This document shows, in pieces, positions 9,131 through 17,144 of a stretch of DNA of 64,000 nt. Numbering within the stretch: the stretch's first letter is position 1; the number at the start of each line of letters is the position of its first letter. The stretch covers positions 1 through 64,000 of the forward strand of contig JANLFN010000002.1 in NCBI GenBank assembly GCA_024655885.1. Reading direction: 5' to 3'. The notes under the pieces are model-generated. The model was not told the origin of the DNA. It made no database searches and worked only from the letters and a program-made list of their open reading frames with translations. The translations under genes were made by a program, and so were the position numbers. The DNA comes from Eubacteriales bacterium (GTDB taxonomy: Bacteria > Bacillota > Clostridia > Acetivibrionales > JANLFN01).

Positions 9131-9159
9131 TTGAAATTTGAAACCGGCCGTGCTATAAT
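9131..9159 (+). promoter_or_regulatory. tRNA promoter
   Basis: TTGAAA, 17-bp spacer and a perfect TATAAT, about 40 bp ahead of the tRNA-Glu gene. Confidence 0.75.
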
Positions 9160-9199
9160 AAACACGGTTGTTAATTTTATCTTGATGCGGTTCATTTAG

Positions 9200-9275
9200 G
9201 GCCCATTGGTCAAGCGGCCTAAGACACCGCCCTCTCACGGCGGTAACAGGGGTTCGAATCCCCTATGGGTCACCA
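9200..9275 (+). tRNA. tRNA-Glu (anticodon CTC)
   Basis: Full cloverleaf: acceptor GGCCCAT pairs with ATGGGTC. The anticodon stem CCGCC/GGCGG encloses loop CTCTCAC with anticodon CTC. The T arm is GGGG-TTCGAAT-CCCC, and CCA is encoded. The body closely resembles Firmicutes tRNA-Glu. It is a single tRNA with its own promoter and terminator. Confidence 0.95.
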
Positions 9276-9280
9276 AAAAA

Positions 9281-9307
9281 ACCTATACATTTATGTATAG
9301 GTTTTTT
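9281..9307 (+). terminator. terminator of tRNA-Glu
   Basis: Stem ACCTATACAT / ATGTATAGGT with a 2-nt loop followed by six T residues, immediately after the tRNA. Confidence 0.9.
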
Positions 9308-9329
9308 CTTTCCCCGGAACTGTACTCTC

Positions 9330-10007
9330 TTATTTATTTCGCTGTTTTATAGAATTGATAAAATTGAGGCTTGCATTCCGGACATGCTCTATGGTGAGTT
9401 TTTCCGCCTTATCCGCGTCTCCCTCCATCATCGCCTGCAATATGGCTTTATGTTCTTCCAGCACCTTCCGTGCCCGGCCGGGGGAGCAGAGGGAAGCGCT
9501 CCTGGCCCTCCGGATATAGTGGTGAAAGGCGCTGAGCGTTTGCATTAAGGGATTGCTTTTACTGGCCCTGTACATTATTTCGTGGAACCTGGAGTCAAAC
9601 TTCAAAAGCTGCTCCACCCCGTTTTTTTGTGTATAGAACTCTTCCAGCTCAACCGCCTCCTTCAATTCCTCCAGTTCCTCCGGCGTCATCTTTTCGGTTG
9701 CCCACCTTGCAGCAAGACCTTCAATCATCATTCTTATGGTCCATATGTCCTCGATATCCTTGCTGGTTATGCCCTTTACGATGGTCCCTTTATTGGGTAT
9801 TGACATCACAAGGCCTTCAAGCTCCAGCTGCCGGATGGCCTCCCTTATGGGAGTCCTGCTCACCCCCAGCTCGTCGCACAGCTTTGTTTCGATAAGGCTT
9901 TCACCATATTGATATTTTCCGTTCAGTATGTCATTTTGCAGCTGGTTAAAAACCCGCGCCCTAAGCGAACTGTTATTGCCGCTTTCTTCAATATCTATCT
10001 TAGACAT
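9330..10007 (-). CDS. GntR/FadR-family transcriptional regulator
   Basis: DNA-binding regulator of 225 residues. The N-terminal winged helix (IETKLCDELGVSRTPIREAIRQLELEGLV) is followed by an all-helical FCD domain with conserved Asp and His residues (FDSRFHEIMYRAS, EHKAILQAMMEGD, IEHVRNA) of the type that binds metal and carboxylic acids. It lies downstream of aconitase and Re-citrate synthase on the same strand. It is therefore a likely local regulator, plausibly acting at the GTATAC-centred palindrome at 13531. Ligand unknown; citrate or a related acid is a reasonable guess. Confidence 0.88.
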   Translation of the reverse strand: MSKIDIEESGNNSSLRARVFNQLQNDILNGKYQYGESLIETKLCDELGVSRTPIREAIRQLELEGLVMSIPNKGTIVKGITSKDIEDIWTIRMMIEGLAARWATEKMTPEELEELKEAVELEEFYTQKNGVEQLLKFDSRFHEIMYRASKSNPLMQTLSAFHHYIRRARSASLCSPGRARKVLEEHKAILQAMMEGDADKAEKLTIEHVRNASLNFINSIKQRNK

Positions 10008-10111
10008 AAAAAAGCTCTCCTTCCTTGCAGAGCAGTTTATGGTTAGATTTATAATAAAAATTAACCCTTACAAGCTCAAAAAGTTAAGCAGCAAAGGCAA
10101 AACAGCAGGTA

Positions 10112-12040
10112 TTAACTGCCGTTTTGCCGTGTGTAGTTGAGCAATCCGCCTGCCAGTATTATTTCTGCCTGTCTGCTTGATAAATATACGGCAACCTTGA
10201 TATCCTTGTGCTTTGTATTATTTCTGATGGTCATTTCGCCGCCGTTCCTGACCTGTTCCCTGGCATTGGACAGGATGATTTCATCTCCGTTTTCTATGCC
10301 GTCGTAGTCCTCCTCGTTGACAAAAACCATGGGGATAATCCCTGAATTAATCAAGTTTGCCATGTGGATGCGGGCAAAGGATTTTGCAATCACACCCTTC
10401 ACCCCCAGCTGCAGCGGCGCCAAAGCAGCATGTTCCCGGCTTGAGCCCTGTCCGTAATTTGAACCTCCGATGATAAAGCCTCCTCCATTTTCCTTAGCCC
10501 TTGCCGGGAAATCAGGGTCGCAGGGTGTAAGGCAAAATTCCGCCAGATACGGCACATTGGAGCGGAAAGGAAGCAATTTTGCATTGGACGGCATGATATG
10601 GTCGGTGGTTATGTTATCCCCCACTTTGATTAACGCCTTTCCCGCAAGGTTTTCCGGCAATTCCCTGTTCACGGGGAAGGGTTTGATGTTGGGTCCTCTT
10701 ACCACTTCCACTTCCACACCCTCGGGTGCAGGCGGAATGACCATATTGTCGTTCACAGCATATTTTTCCGGCTTTTCAACCACAGGAGGGTCCCCTGCTT
10801 CCCTTGGGTCGGTTAACATCCCGGTAATAGCGCTTACCGCCGCTACTTCAGGACTTACGAGGTATACCTTTGCGGAAGCCGTTCCACTCCTGCCTTCAAA
10901 ATTTCTGTTGAAAGTTCTGAGAGAAACCGCACCGGTGGCAGGCGCCTGCCCCATACCTATACATGGACCGCACGCCGATTCAAGGACCCTTGCACCTGCC
11001 GCTACCATATCCGCTAAAGCCCCGTTTTCAGCAAGCATTGTCAGTACCTGTTTTGAACCTGGGGCAATCACAAGGCTCACCCCCGGAGAAACGGTCTTTC
11101 CTTTTAAAATCTGCGCCACCTTCATCATGTCGGTATAAGAAGAGTTTGTGCAGCTTCCGATGGCAATTTGGTCCACCTTTATTTTGCCTATATCCTTAAC
11201 CCGGGCCACGTTGTCAGGGCTGTGAGGCCTGGCGGCCAGCGGCTCCAAGCCTTCAAGGTCTATCTCGATTTCCTCGTCATAGGTGGCATCGGCATCCGGC
11301 AGCAGCTCTCTCCAGTCATCCTCCCTGCCCTGGGCTTTGAGGAATTCCCTGGTTATGCCGTCACTGGGAAAAATGGAAGTGGTCGCACCCAGTTCCGCAC
11401 CCATATTGGTTATGGTAGCCCTTTCAGGTACGGACAGCGTTTTAATCCCTTCTCCGGCATACTCCATAACCTTGCCCACTCCACCTTTTACGGTCAGTAT
11501 TCTCAATACCTCAAGGATAATGTCCTTTGCCGAAACCCACGGCTTCAAGCTTCCCTTCAAAGTAACCCTGCACACTTTAGGCATGGTCAGATAGTACGGA
11601 CCTCCGCCCATAGCCACCGCCACATCCAGGCCGCCGGCTCCGATTGCCAGCATGCCGATTCCGCCTCCGGTAGGGGTATGGCTGTCCGAACCCAAAAGAG
11701 TCATCCCGGGAATCCCGAACCTCTCCAGGTGCACCTGGTGGCAAATGCCGTTTCCCGGCCTTGAAAAGTAAATACCGTGCTTTGCCGCCACCGTCTGTAT
11801 GTATTTATGGTCATCCGCATTTTCAAAACCCGTCTGCAGGGTATTATGGTCAATATAGGCCACCGACTTCTTTGTCCTGACCCTGGGAATTCCTATAGCT
11901 TCGAATTGAAGGTACGCCATAGTCCCTGTGGAGTCCTGGGTCAAGGTCTGATCTATTCTTATCGAAATTTCCTTTCCCGCCGTCATTTCACCGCTTATTA
12001 AATGTTCTTTTATAATCTTCTGTACCAGATTCTGTCCCAC
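10112..12040 (-). CDS. aconitate hydratase
   Basis: Converts citrate to isocitrate through a 4Fe-4S cluster; 642 residues, the short single-chain form common in clostridia. Cluster ligands are seen in IGSCTNSSYTD and ACGPCIGMG. Substrate-loop motifs SDSHTPTGGGIG and GSNYGQGSSREHAA are intact. GTG start at 12040 with GAGGAGG 9 nt upstream. It follows the citrate synthase gene by 87 bp on the same strand. Together they make the oxidative branch toward 2-oxoglutarate and glutamate; isocitrate dehydrogenase is not in this window. Confidence 0.95.
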   Translation of the reverse strand: MGQNLVQKIIKEHLISGEMTAGKEISIRIDQTLTQDSTGTMAYLQFEAIGIPRVRTKKSVAYIDHNTLQTGFENADDHKYIQTVAAKHGIYFSRPGNGICHQVHLERFGIPGMTLLGSDSHTPTGGGIGMLAIGAGGLDVAVAMGGGPYYLTMPKVCRVTLKGSLKPWVSAKDIILEVLRILTVKGGVGKVMEYAGEGIKTLSVPERATITNMGAELGATTSIFPSDGITREFLKAQGREDDWRELLPDADATYDEEIEIDLEGLEPLAARPHSPDNVARVKDIGKIKVDQIAIGSCTNSSYTDMMKVAQILKGKTVSPGVSLVIAPGSKQVLTMLAENGALADMVAAGARVLESACGPCIGMGQAPATGAVSLRTFNRNFEGRSGTASAKVYLVSPEVAAVSAITGMLTDPREAGDPPVVEKPEKYAVNDNMVIPPAPEGVEVEVVRGPNIKPFPVNRELPENLAGKALIKVGDNITTDHIMPSNAKLLPFRSNVPYLAEFCLTPCDPDFPARAKENGGGFIIGGSNYGQGSSREHAALAPLQLGVKGVIAKSFARIHMANLINSGIIPMVFVNEEDYDGIENGDEIILSNAREQVRNGGEMTIRNNTKHKDIKVAVYLSSRQAEIILAGGLLNYTRQNGS

Positions 12041-12127
12041 GTATTTTAGCCTCCTCGTTTCATTCGCTGAAAGTGGAGAGTTGCCATAAAGTAACCATCA
12101 TCTCTACTCTCCGCTTTTTCACCTCTT

Positions 12128-13507
12128 CTATAGTGCCAGATCAAAAATCTCCGGCGTCAAAAGTTTCATGGCCTCCAACAGCTCCTCGTCGCCGATGGCG
12201 GTCACCCTTCCGGTCTGATACTGCTGGTCCACCCAGTCCTTTAACTTGGCAACCTTTTCATCCTTCTTATCAATTCTTTTACTTCCGGATAAGCCGAAAT
12301 AGTTGTTGATCCAGTGGGCGATACCTGCAAGCCCGGAATGCGTGTTGATAGCCACCCCTACCGGCCGGTTCAAAAGCTTGCCCGTATCAAATATATTGTA
12401 AATTTCCTCATCCTTCAGCAGCCCGTCGGCATGGATTCCCGCCTGTGTCACATTGAAATGCCTTCCCACAAAAGGAGTCCGCTCGGGTATTTTATAACCG
12501 ATCTCCTTTTCATAATATTCGGCGATCTCGGTTATTACCCTGGTGTCCATACCGTCGGTGGTGCCTCTTAATTGGGCATACTCAATGACCATTGCCTCCA
12601 GCGGGGTATTGCCCGTTCTTTCCCCGATGCCCAGGAGAGAGCAGTTAACGGCTGCCGCACCGTACATCCATGCAATTGCCGAATTGGAAACCGCCTTATA
12701 GAAATCATTATGTCCATGCCATTCGATCAATTCGCTGGGGAATCCGGCATGATGCCTGAGCCCATAGATTACGCCGGGCACGCTCCTGGGAAGCGCGGCT
12801 CCCGAATAGGAAACACCGTAGCCCAGGGTGTCGCACGCACGGATCTTTATGGGAATTTTGCTTTCGTCCATAAGCTTTCTCAATTCCAGGGCAAAAGGTA
12901 CGACAAACCCATAAAAATCAGCCCTTGTAATGTCCTCGAAATGGCAACGTGGTTTGATGCCCACTTCTATGGCGCTCTTTACTATAGCCATATAGTGGTC
13001 AAGGGCCTGTTTCCTGGTCATATTCAGTTTTTTGAAAATGTGATAATCCGAACAGCTGACAAGGATCCCGCTCTCCTTCATCCCCATATCCTTTGCCAGC
13101 TGGAAATCACTCTTTGTCGCCCGTATCCAGCTTGTAACCTCAGGATACTGATACCCTCTTTCCAGGCATTTATACACAGCCTGCTTATCCCTGTCACTGT
13201 ACAGGAAAAACTCGCTCTGGCGGATGATTCCCTTGGGGCCCCCAAGCCTATGTAGCATGTCGTAGAGGTCCACGATCTGCTTCACCGTATAGGGTGCCCT
13301 GGACTGCTGGCCGTCCCGGAAAGTGGTGTCGGTGATCCATATTTCATCCGGAGGAGCCATAGGTACCCTTCGATGGTTAAACGCACACTTGGGTATTTCA
13401 TCATAGCTGTATATTTCACGGTAAAGATTGGGTTCGGAAACATCTTGAAGTGCATATTTATACTGGGTTTGTTCCAATGTATTGGTTCTCTTGTTAAATT
13501 CAAGCAT
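12128..13507 (-). CDS. Re-type citrate synthase (isopropylmalate/homocitrate synthase relative)
   Basis: A 459-residue DRE-TIM-type Claisen condensing enzyme. The barrel motif ITDTTFRDGQQSR lies near residue 55, with ECHxHN-like EWHGHNDF and the end-of-barrel GERTGNTPLEA. The long N-terminal leader and the segment GGPKGIIRQSEFFLYS match my memory of the Clostridium kluyveri (Re)-citrate synthase group rather than LeuA or NifV. Aconitase directly downstream supports citrate as the product. ATG at 13507 has GGAGG 7 nt upstream. Generic annotation may call it 2-isopropylmalate or homocitrate synthase; the context argues against that. Confidence 0.85.
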   Translation of the reverse strand: MLEFNKRTNTLEQTQYKYALQDVSEPNLYREIYSYDEIPKCAFNHRRVPMAPPDEIWITDTTFRDGQQSRAPYTVKQIVDLYDMLHRLGGPKGIIRQSEFFLYSDRDKQAVYKCLERGYQYPEVTSWIRATKSDFQLAKDMGMKESGILVSCSDYHIFKKLNMTRKQALDHYMAIVKSAIEVGIKPRCHFEDITRADFYGFVVPFALELRKLMDESKIPIKIRACDTLGYGVSYSGAALPRSVPGVIYGLRHHAGFPSELIEWHGHNDFYKAVSNSAIAWMYGAAAVNCSLLGIGERTGNTPLEAMVIEYAQLRGTTDGMDTRVITEIAEYYEKEIGYKIPERTPFVGRHFNVTQAGIHADGLLKDEEIYNIFDTGKLLNRPVGVAINTHSGLAGIAHWINNYFGLSGSKRIDKKDEKVAKLKDWVDQQYQTGRVTAIGDEELLEAMKLLTPEIFDLAL

Positions 13508-13530
13508 TGAGTAACCTCCCTCACTCTCTG

Positions 13531-13566
13531 TGCGATTGTATAATTGTATACAATTATACAATCGCA
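13531..13566. promoter_or_regulatory. perfect 36-bp operator palindrome
   Basis: Perfect palindrome centred on GTATAC (13546-13551). Each half is TGCGATTGTATAATTGTA or its complement. It ends 24 bp before the citrate synthase ATG, overlapping the likely promoter or leader. TTGTATACAA-like cores are typical FadR/GntR operators, and a GntR gene closes the same cluster. If transcribed it would also form an 18-bp hairpin. Confidence 0.7.
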
Positions 13567-13598
13567 CTCCAGCCAATGTCAATAGGAAAGATAAAAAA

Positions 13599-13650
13599 AT
13601 AGGGACGGCGGTTCCCTTTACAAAAGTGTAAAGGGAACCGCCGTCCCTAT
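13599..13650. repeat. GGGACGG-type palindrome, copy B (variant)
   Basis: Perfect arms ATAGGGACGGCGGTTCCC plus TTTAC, mirrored across the loop AAAAGT. It shares GGGACGG...CCGTCCC with copies A, C and D but has an extra CGG and a different inner stem. It lies just downstream of the ECF gene stop, so it may end that transcript. Confidence 0.8.
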
Positions 13651-13665
13651 CTTCACAAGCAGTGT

Positions 13666-14205
13666 TTAATTATACAGGCCTCTCTGAATGTTAGTCCTCA
13701 CCAGCATGGCCGAAAGCACATAGCCTATAACAGCGCTGACGCCTCCCTGAACAAGATTTAAGGGGAGATTCGTCAAGGCGGCGGAAATACCGAAAGTTTC
13801 ATCAAACCACCCCAATATAAAGGCTTCCGCCGCAAAATATCCCGCCACCATGATCAACGCTCCGATGACCACTGCCATAATCCTGGAAACCTCTCCGGAC
13901 TTTTCTGCTCCCTCCCTCGAAGCAATCAGCCCGGTGATATACCCTTCCACACCTTTTACTACAAAGGTAATGGGCGCATAGATAAAAGCCCCTGCCGCAA
14001 GGTCCGCAAGGCATGAACCTATTGCGCCCGCTATAAATCCCGCATTTCTCCCCAAAAGAATTGCGGCAATCATTATCACCGCATCTCCTATGTTTACGTA
14101 TCCGGGAGGGATAGGGGCAGGTATGCGTGTAAAATAAGTAGCCAAGCATACTAAGGCGATCATTAGGCCATTTAAGACTATTTTTTTGACTGATTTTCCG
14201 TTCAT
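13666..14205 (-). CDS. ECF transporter S component
   Basis: Substrate-binding membrane subunit of an energy-coupling-factor vitamin transporter, 179 residues, about five to six membrane helices (ECF-type PF07155-like). N-terminal segment MIALVCLATYFTRIPAP and GYVNIGDAVIMIAAILLG are typical of S components. No ATPase or EcfT gene is nearby, so it must use a shared module encoded elsewhere. It lies beside cobalamin-loop genes on the same strand, which hints at a corrinoid or precursor substrate. No B12 riboswitch is present, and the substrate remains unassigned. Confidence 0.8.
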   Translation of the reverse strand: MNGKSVKKIVLNGLMIALVCLATYFTRIPAPIPPGYVNIGDAVIMIAAILLGRNAGFIAGAIGSCLADLAAGAFIYAPITFVVKGVEGYITGLIASREGAEKSGEVSRIMAVVIGALIMVAGYFAAEAFILGWFDETFGISAALTNLPLNLVQGGVSAVIGYVLSAMLVRTNIQRGLYN

Positions 14206-14227
14206 ATTGTCCCTCCATCAAATTATT

Positions 14228-14237
14228 GTATCGATAC
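14228..14237. promoter_or_regulatory. short palindrome upstream of ECF S component
   Basis: GTATCGATAC, with imperfect symmetry extending to ATTGTATCGATACGAT, 23 bp before the ECF gene. Possible operator of an unknown repressor; weak evidence. Confidence 0.35.
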
Positions 14238-14434
14238 GATTTTTAACTGTACCTATTTGTTAGAGATATTTTAATGACCTAATTTCCCTTTGTCAATATA
14301 AAATGTAATAATATCCAAAAATTTTGTACACGGATTTTTCCTAAATGCTTTTAACTGGATTTAGAAGTCAAAGTGGGATTTCAATCCCCGGATATCCTGA
14401 TAAACAACTTATCGAATTTAAGTGCCCGGGCATG

Positions 14435-15025
14435 TCAGCCGTTTAAAAGCGTTAAAACCGGATACCCGTGCACAATTTCAATCCTGGTGATACTTCCGTT
14501 GCCTACTTTAAAATGCCAGGTATCCTCCACCTTCATACCCAGCAAATAGGCCAGAATAATCCTGATACAGCCATGATGAGTCACAATGACGAAGGTTCCC
14601 GATTCATGACTGCTGGTTAATTCTTCGGTGAACTGAGCAACTCTTTTATACTGTTGATATGCGCTTTCCCCGTCCTGCATACAGTAATTGACCCAGTCTT
14701 TCACCCACAGGCTGTGCTCCTCCGGAAACCTCCCTGCAATCTCACCGTAGTCAAGGTTGTCCCACACTCCGAAATTCCGTTCTTTAAGGTTGTCCGAATA
14801 CATAATTTCCAATTTGAAGTTTTCATTAATTATTTCCGCCGTTTTAGAAGCCCTTTTCAATGGACTTGAATAAATGGAATCCACCTGCAGCCCGGCCAGT
14901 TTTTTTTGAACCTCTTGGGCCTGTTTTATGCCTTCTTCATTTAATTCGACATCCGTCCATCCGCAGTATGTACCTTTTTTATTGCTGGCCGTTTCTCCGT
15001 GTCTCACAAGGATAAGTTCAACCAT
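14435..15025 (-). CDS. cobC: histidine phosphatase, probable alpha-ribazole phosphatase
   Basis: Phosphoglycerate-mutase fold enzyme of 196 residues. The phospho-histidine motif LVRHGETASN is at the N-terminus, SSPLKRASKTAEI follows near residue 60, and a second catalytic His lies in THHG. ATG at 15025 follows GGGGAGGG; an ATG 15 nt upstream overlaps that site. Directly after cobS and cobU, so dephosphorylation of alpha-ribazole phosphate (or cobalamin phosphate) in nucleotide-loop assembly is likely. Sequence alone would only give the broad phosphatase family. Confidence 0.82.
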   Translation of the reverse strand: MVELILVRHGETASNKKGTYCGWTDVELNEEGIKQAQEVQKKLAGLQVDSIYSSPLKRASKTAEIINENFKLEIMYSDNLKERNFGVWDNLDYGEIAGRFPEEHSLWVKDWVNYCMQDGESAYQQYKRVAQFTEELTSSHESGTFVIVTHHGCIRIILAYLLGMKVEDTWHFKVGNGSITRIEIVHGYPVLTLLNG

Positions 15026-15047
15026 AGCCGCCCTCCCCATATCTCAA

Positions 15048-15812
15048 TTACAACCTGTATCCCAAAGTCAGAAAAATAAAAGCCGCTACCAGGAAAATCG
15101 TCTGGTTCAGCTCACAAACCGCCCCAAGAATATCTCCCGTAGCACCTCCGATTTTCCTTCCCAGCATTTTTACAAGGAAATAGGCTGAAACCACAGGAAC
15201 TGCGGCCAGCATGAGACCGGCGGTACCTGCTGCCGCAAAAAAAATCACTCCGTAAATAGGAAGCCCGACAGCGATTTCCCTCACACCGCAGTAATCAATA
15301 AACGACTTTCCCAGACCTTCTCCGCTCCTGGCATAGTTGGAAACACCCGTAGATATCAAGGACCCTATCCTTCCGGCCACAGGCATCAGAAGAATTATTT
15401 TTGGGGCCTCGGCCTGTCCCATCCCTGCAAGCAGTGCGGAATTCACCAAAAGTATGCTGACAACCGCCAGCACCGCATTCGTACCCACCCGGCTGTCTCT
15501 CATGATCTCCAATATTTTCTCTTTTGAGCGGTTTGAAAAAACGCCGTCAAAGGTATCTCCCAGTCCGTCAAGGTGAAGGCCGCCTGTTAAAAGAATATAC
15601 AGAATGACAATGAAAACGGCTGTCTGGTACTGTGGAAACAGGATGCGCAGCCCATAGTACGACCCCATCAGCACACCTCCCAGTACCAGCCCCACCACAG
15701 GGGCGAAGACCAGTCCTTTTCCGAAGTCCTCCTGCTGCACATTGAGTTTTATTGGCAGTGGGATGGCGGTAAGAAATTGGAGCATAAGCAAAAACCGCTT
15801 AAAATATTTCAT
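15048..15812 (-). CDS. cobS: adenosylcobinamide-GDP ribazoletransferase
   Basis: Integral membrane cobalamin synthase, 254 residues. It joins adenosylcobinamide-GDP to alpha-ribazole (phosphate). Family hallmarks are RFLLMLQFLTAIPLP at the N-terminus and the acidic motif GGLHLDGLGDTFDGVFS that binds metal, followed by several hydrophobic helices. ATG at 15812 sits after AGAAGGG. Middle gene of cobU-cobS-cobC, 22 bp before cobC. Confidence 0.93.
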   Translation of the reverse strand: MKYFKRFLLMLQFLTAIPLPIKLNVQQEDFGKGLVFAPVVGLVLGGVLMGSYYGLRILFPQYQTAVFIVILYILLTGGLHLDGLGDTFDGVFSNRSKEKILEIMRDSRVGTNAVLAVVSILLVNSALLAGMGQAEAPKIILLMPVAGRIGSLISTGVSNYARSGEGLGKSFIDYCGVREIAVGLPIYGVIFFAAAGTAGLMLAAVPVVSAYFLVKMLGRKIGGATGDILGAVCELNQTIFLVAAFIFLTLGYRL

Positions 15813-15885
15813 AGCTATCCCTTCTTTCACATAATGATAAATCATGTCCTGCATAAAGACGGCACACTTGAAACCTCAGGCCGCC

Positions 15886-16446
15886 TTACCCTTTGATCTT
15901 CACCGGGATCCCCGAGATGCAAAGATATACTTCATCCGCCGCCGCCGCCAGCATCTGGTTCACCCTTCCGGCGATATCGCGGAATACCCGGCCGGCAGGA
16001 TATTCAGGAACTATTCCCATACCCACTTCATTGGTAACCAGTACAAAAGGCACCGGTGATCCGTTAATGAGCCGGATAAGTTTACTGATCTCACTCTTTA
16101 TATTGGCCTCAATCTCCACAATCCTTTCAGCCTCAATGGCGTCCCAATCGGTGTTATTTTCGATCATTATGTTTGTAACCATAACCGTAATACAGTCCAG
16201 CAAAACCGCCGATTTTCCTTCCAGCCTGTCCTTCAGGTGCCTGTCCAGGTCCTTGTAAGCTTCTATCGTCTCCCAATAATCAGGCCTTTGCTCCCGGTGT
16301 TTCTTTATCCTCAGCTTCATTTCATCGTCAAAGGGAATGGAAGTAGCTATGTAGACCACCTCATTCCCATATTTCTTTACCATTTCCTCGGCAAATGTGC
16401 TCTTGCCGCTTCTTGCCCCGCCTGTTACAAGTGTAAGCTTACCCAT
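15886..16446 (-). CDS. cobU: bifunctional adenosylcobinamide kinase/guanylyltransferase
   Basis: CobU, 186 residues. It phosphorylates and guanylylates adenosylcobinamide. P-loop GGARSGKSTFAEE (residues 8-20), EAYKDLD and the C-terminal VTNEVGMGIVPEYPAGRVFRD are characteristic. First gene of the cob cluster on the minus strand. The presence of loop-assembly genes without corrin-ring genes here is compatible with corrinoid salvage, though ring genes may lie elsewhere. Confidence 0.95.
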   Translation of the reverse strand: MGKLTLVTGGARSGKSTFAEEMVKKYGNEVVYIATSIPFDDEMKLRIKKHREQRPDYWETIEAYKDLDRHLKDRLEGKSAVLLDCITVMVTNIMIENNTDWDAIEAERIVEIEANIKSEISKLIRLINGSPVPFVLVTNEVGMGIVPEYPAGRVFRDIAGRVNQMLAAAADEVYLCISGIPVKIKG

Positions 16447-16596
16447 GGCATCCTCCTAATAATTAAGTTTTAGACCTCATTCCCATCCTTTTCCACAAAA
16501 TCAGGCAAAGGGAAAACAGAAATTTGTTAAATAAGCACTGTTTAACACGAATAAAATTATAACATAAAATTTAAAAAGAAAAGACAGTAATACTGT

Positions 16597-16629
16597 AAAA
16601 AAACAAAACCCGTGGATAATCACGGGTTT
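16597..16629 (-). terminator. terminator of the aspartokinase operon
   Basis: Stem AAACCCGTG / CACGGGTTT with a 6-nt loop. On the minus strand it is followed by TTTTGTTTTTTT, 30 bp after the lysC stop. Confidence 0.88.
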
Positions 16630-16658
16630 GTCCGGGAGTTCCAGTGTCTTTACCTGTG

Positions 16659-17144
16659 TCATCCCCGGACCTGGTCCAGCTTAAACTTTTCATGTACCGC
16701 GTTCACGGCCATTTCAGCATCCTGTATGTCAACCAGCACCGATATTTTGATCTCCGAAGTAGTAATCATGTGAATGTTGATACCGACTTCGTACAGAGCT
16801 TCAAACATTTTAGCCGCAACACCGGCATTGTTCATTATTCCGGCCCCTACCACCGAAACCTTGGAATACTTGTCGGAGTACTTGACCTCTTTGGCTCCCA
16901 CAAAGTCAAGATTCTTATTGAGTATTTCCAATGTTTTGTCGAGGTTGCTTTTCGCTATGGTGAAGGAAATATCTTTTGTATCGTCCCTGCCTATAGACTG
17001 AATGATTAAATCCACATTTATATTTTCCTTTGCAAGGAGAGAGAAAAGTTTAAATGCCACCCCCGGCTTATCCTCAAGCCCTATAACCGCAACTCTTGCG
17101 ATATTGCTGTCCCTGGTTACTCCTCTTACCAGCATTTTTTCCAC
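16659..17144 (-). CDS. putative aspartokinase beta subunit from internal start
   Basis: An in-frame GTG at 17144 (codon 246 of lysC) lies 8 nt after CCTCCTT-complement AAGGAGG at 17153-17159; an ATG follows three codons later. The product would be about 161 residues holding only the two ACT domains. In Bacillus subtilis aspartokinase II a beta chain starts at almost the same place. Seen: ribosome site and start codon. Inferred: actual translation. Confidence 0.6.
   Translation of the reverse strand: MEKMLVRGVTRDSNIARVAVIGLEDKPGVAFKLFSLLAKENINVDLIIQSIGRDDTKDISFTIAKSNLDKTLEILNKNLDFVGAKEVKYSDKYSKVSVVGAGIMNNAGVAAKMFEALYEVGINIHMITTSEIKISVLVDIQDAEMAVNAVHEKFKLDQVRG

Noticed and set aside
9200-9275. 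tRNA-Glu as an integration site
   Set aside because: No direct copy of the tRNA 3' end nearby and no integrase; flanked by ordinary genes.
11168-11764. Long open frame opposite aconitase
   Set aside because: High-GC shadow of a strongly supported gene, with no ribosome site or family match. The same applies to other long antisense frames, such as those opposite thrS, prfB and dacF.
12128-13582. Longer citrate synthase start including the palindrome as coding sequence
   Set aside because: The upstream start has no ribosome site and would place the operator inside the gene; ATG at 13507 has GGAGG.
14206-14434. B12 riboswitch near the cob genes or ECF component
   Set aside because: No B12-box sequence or suitable fold is seen upstream of cobU or of the ECF gene.
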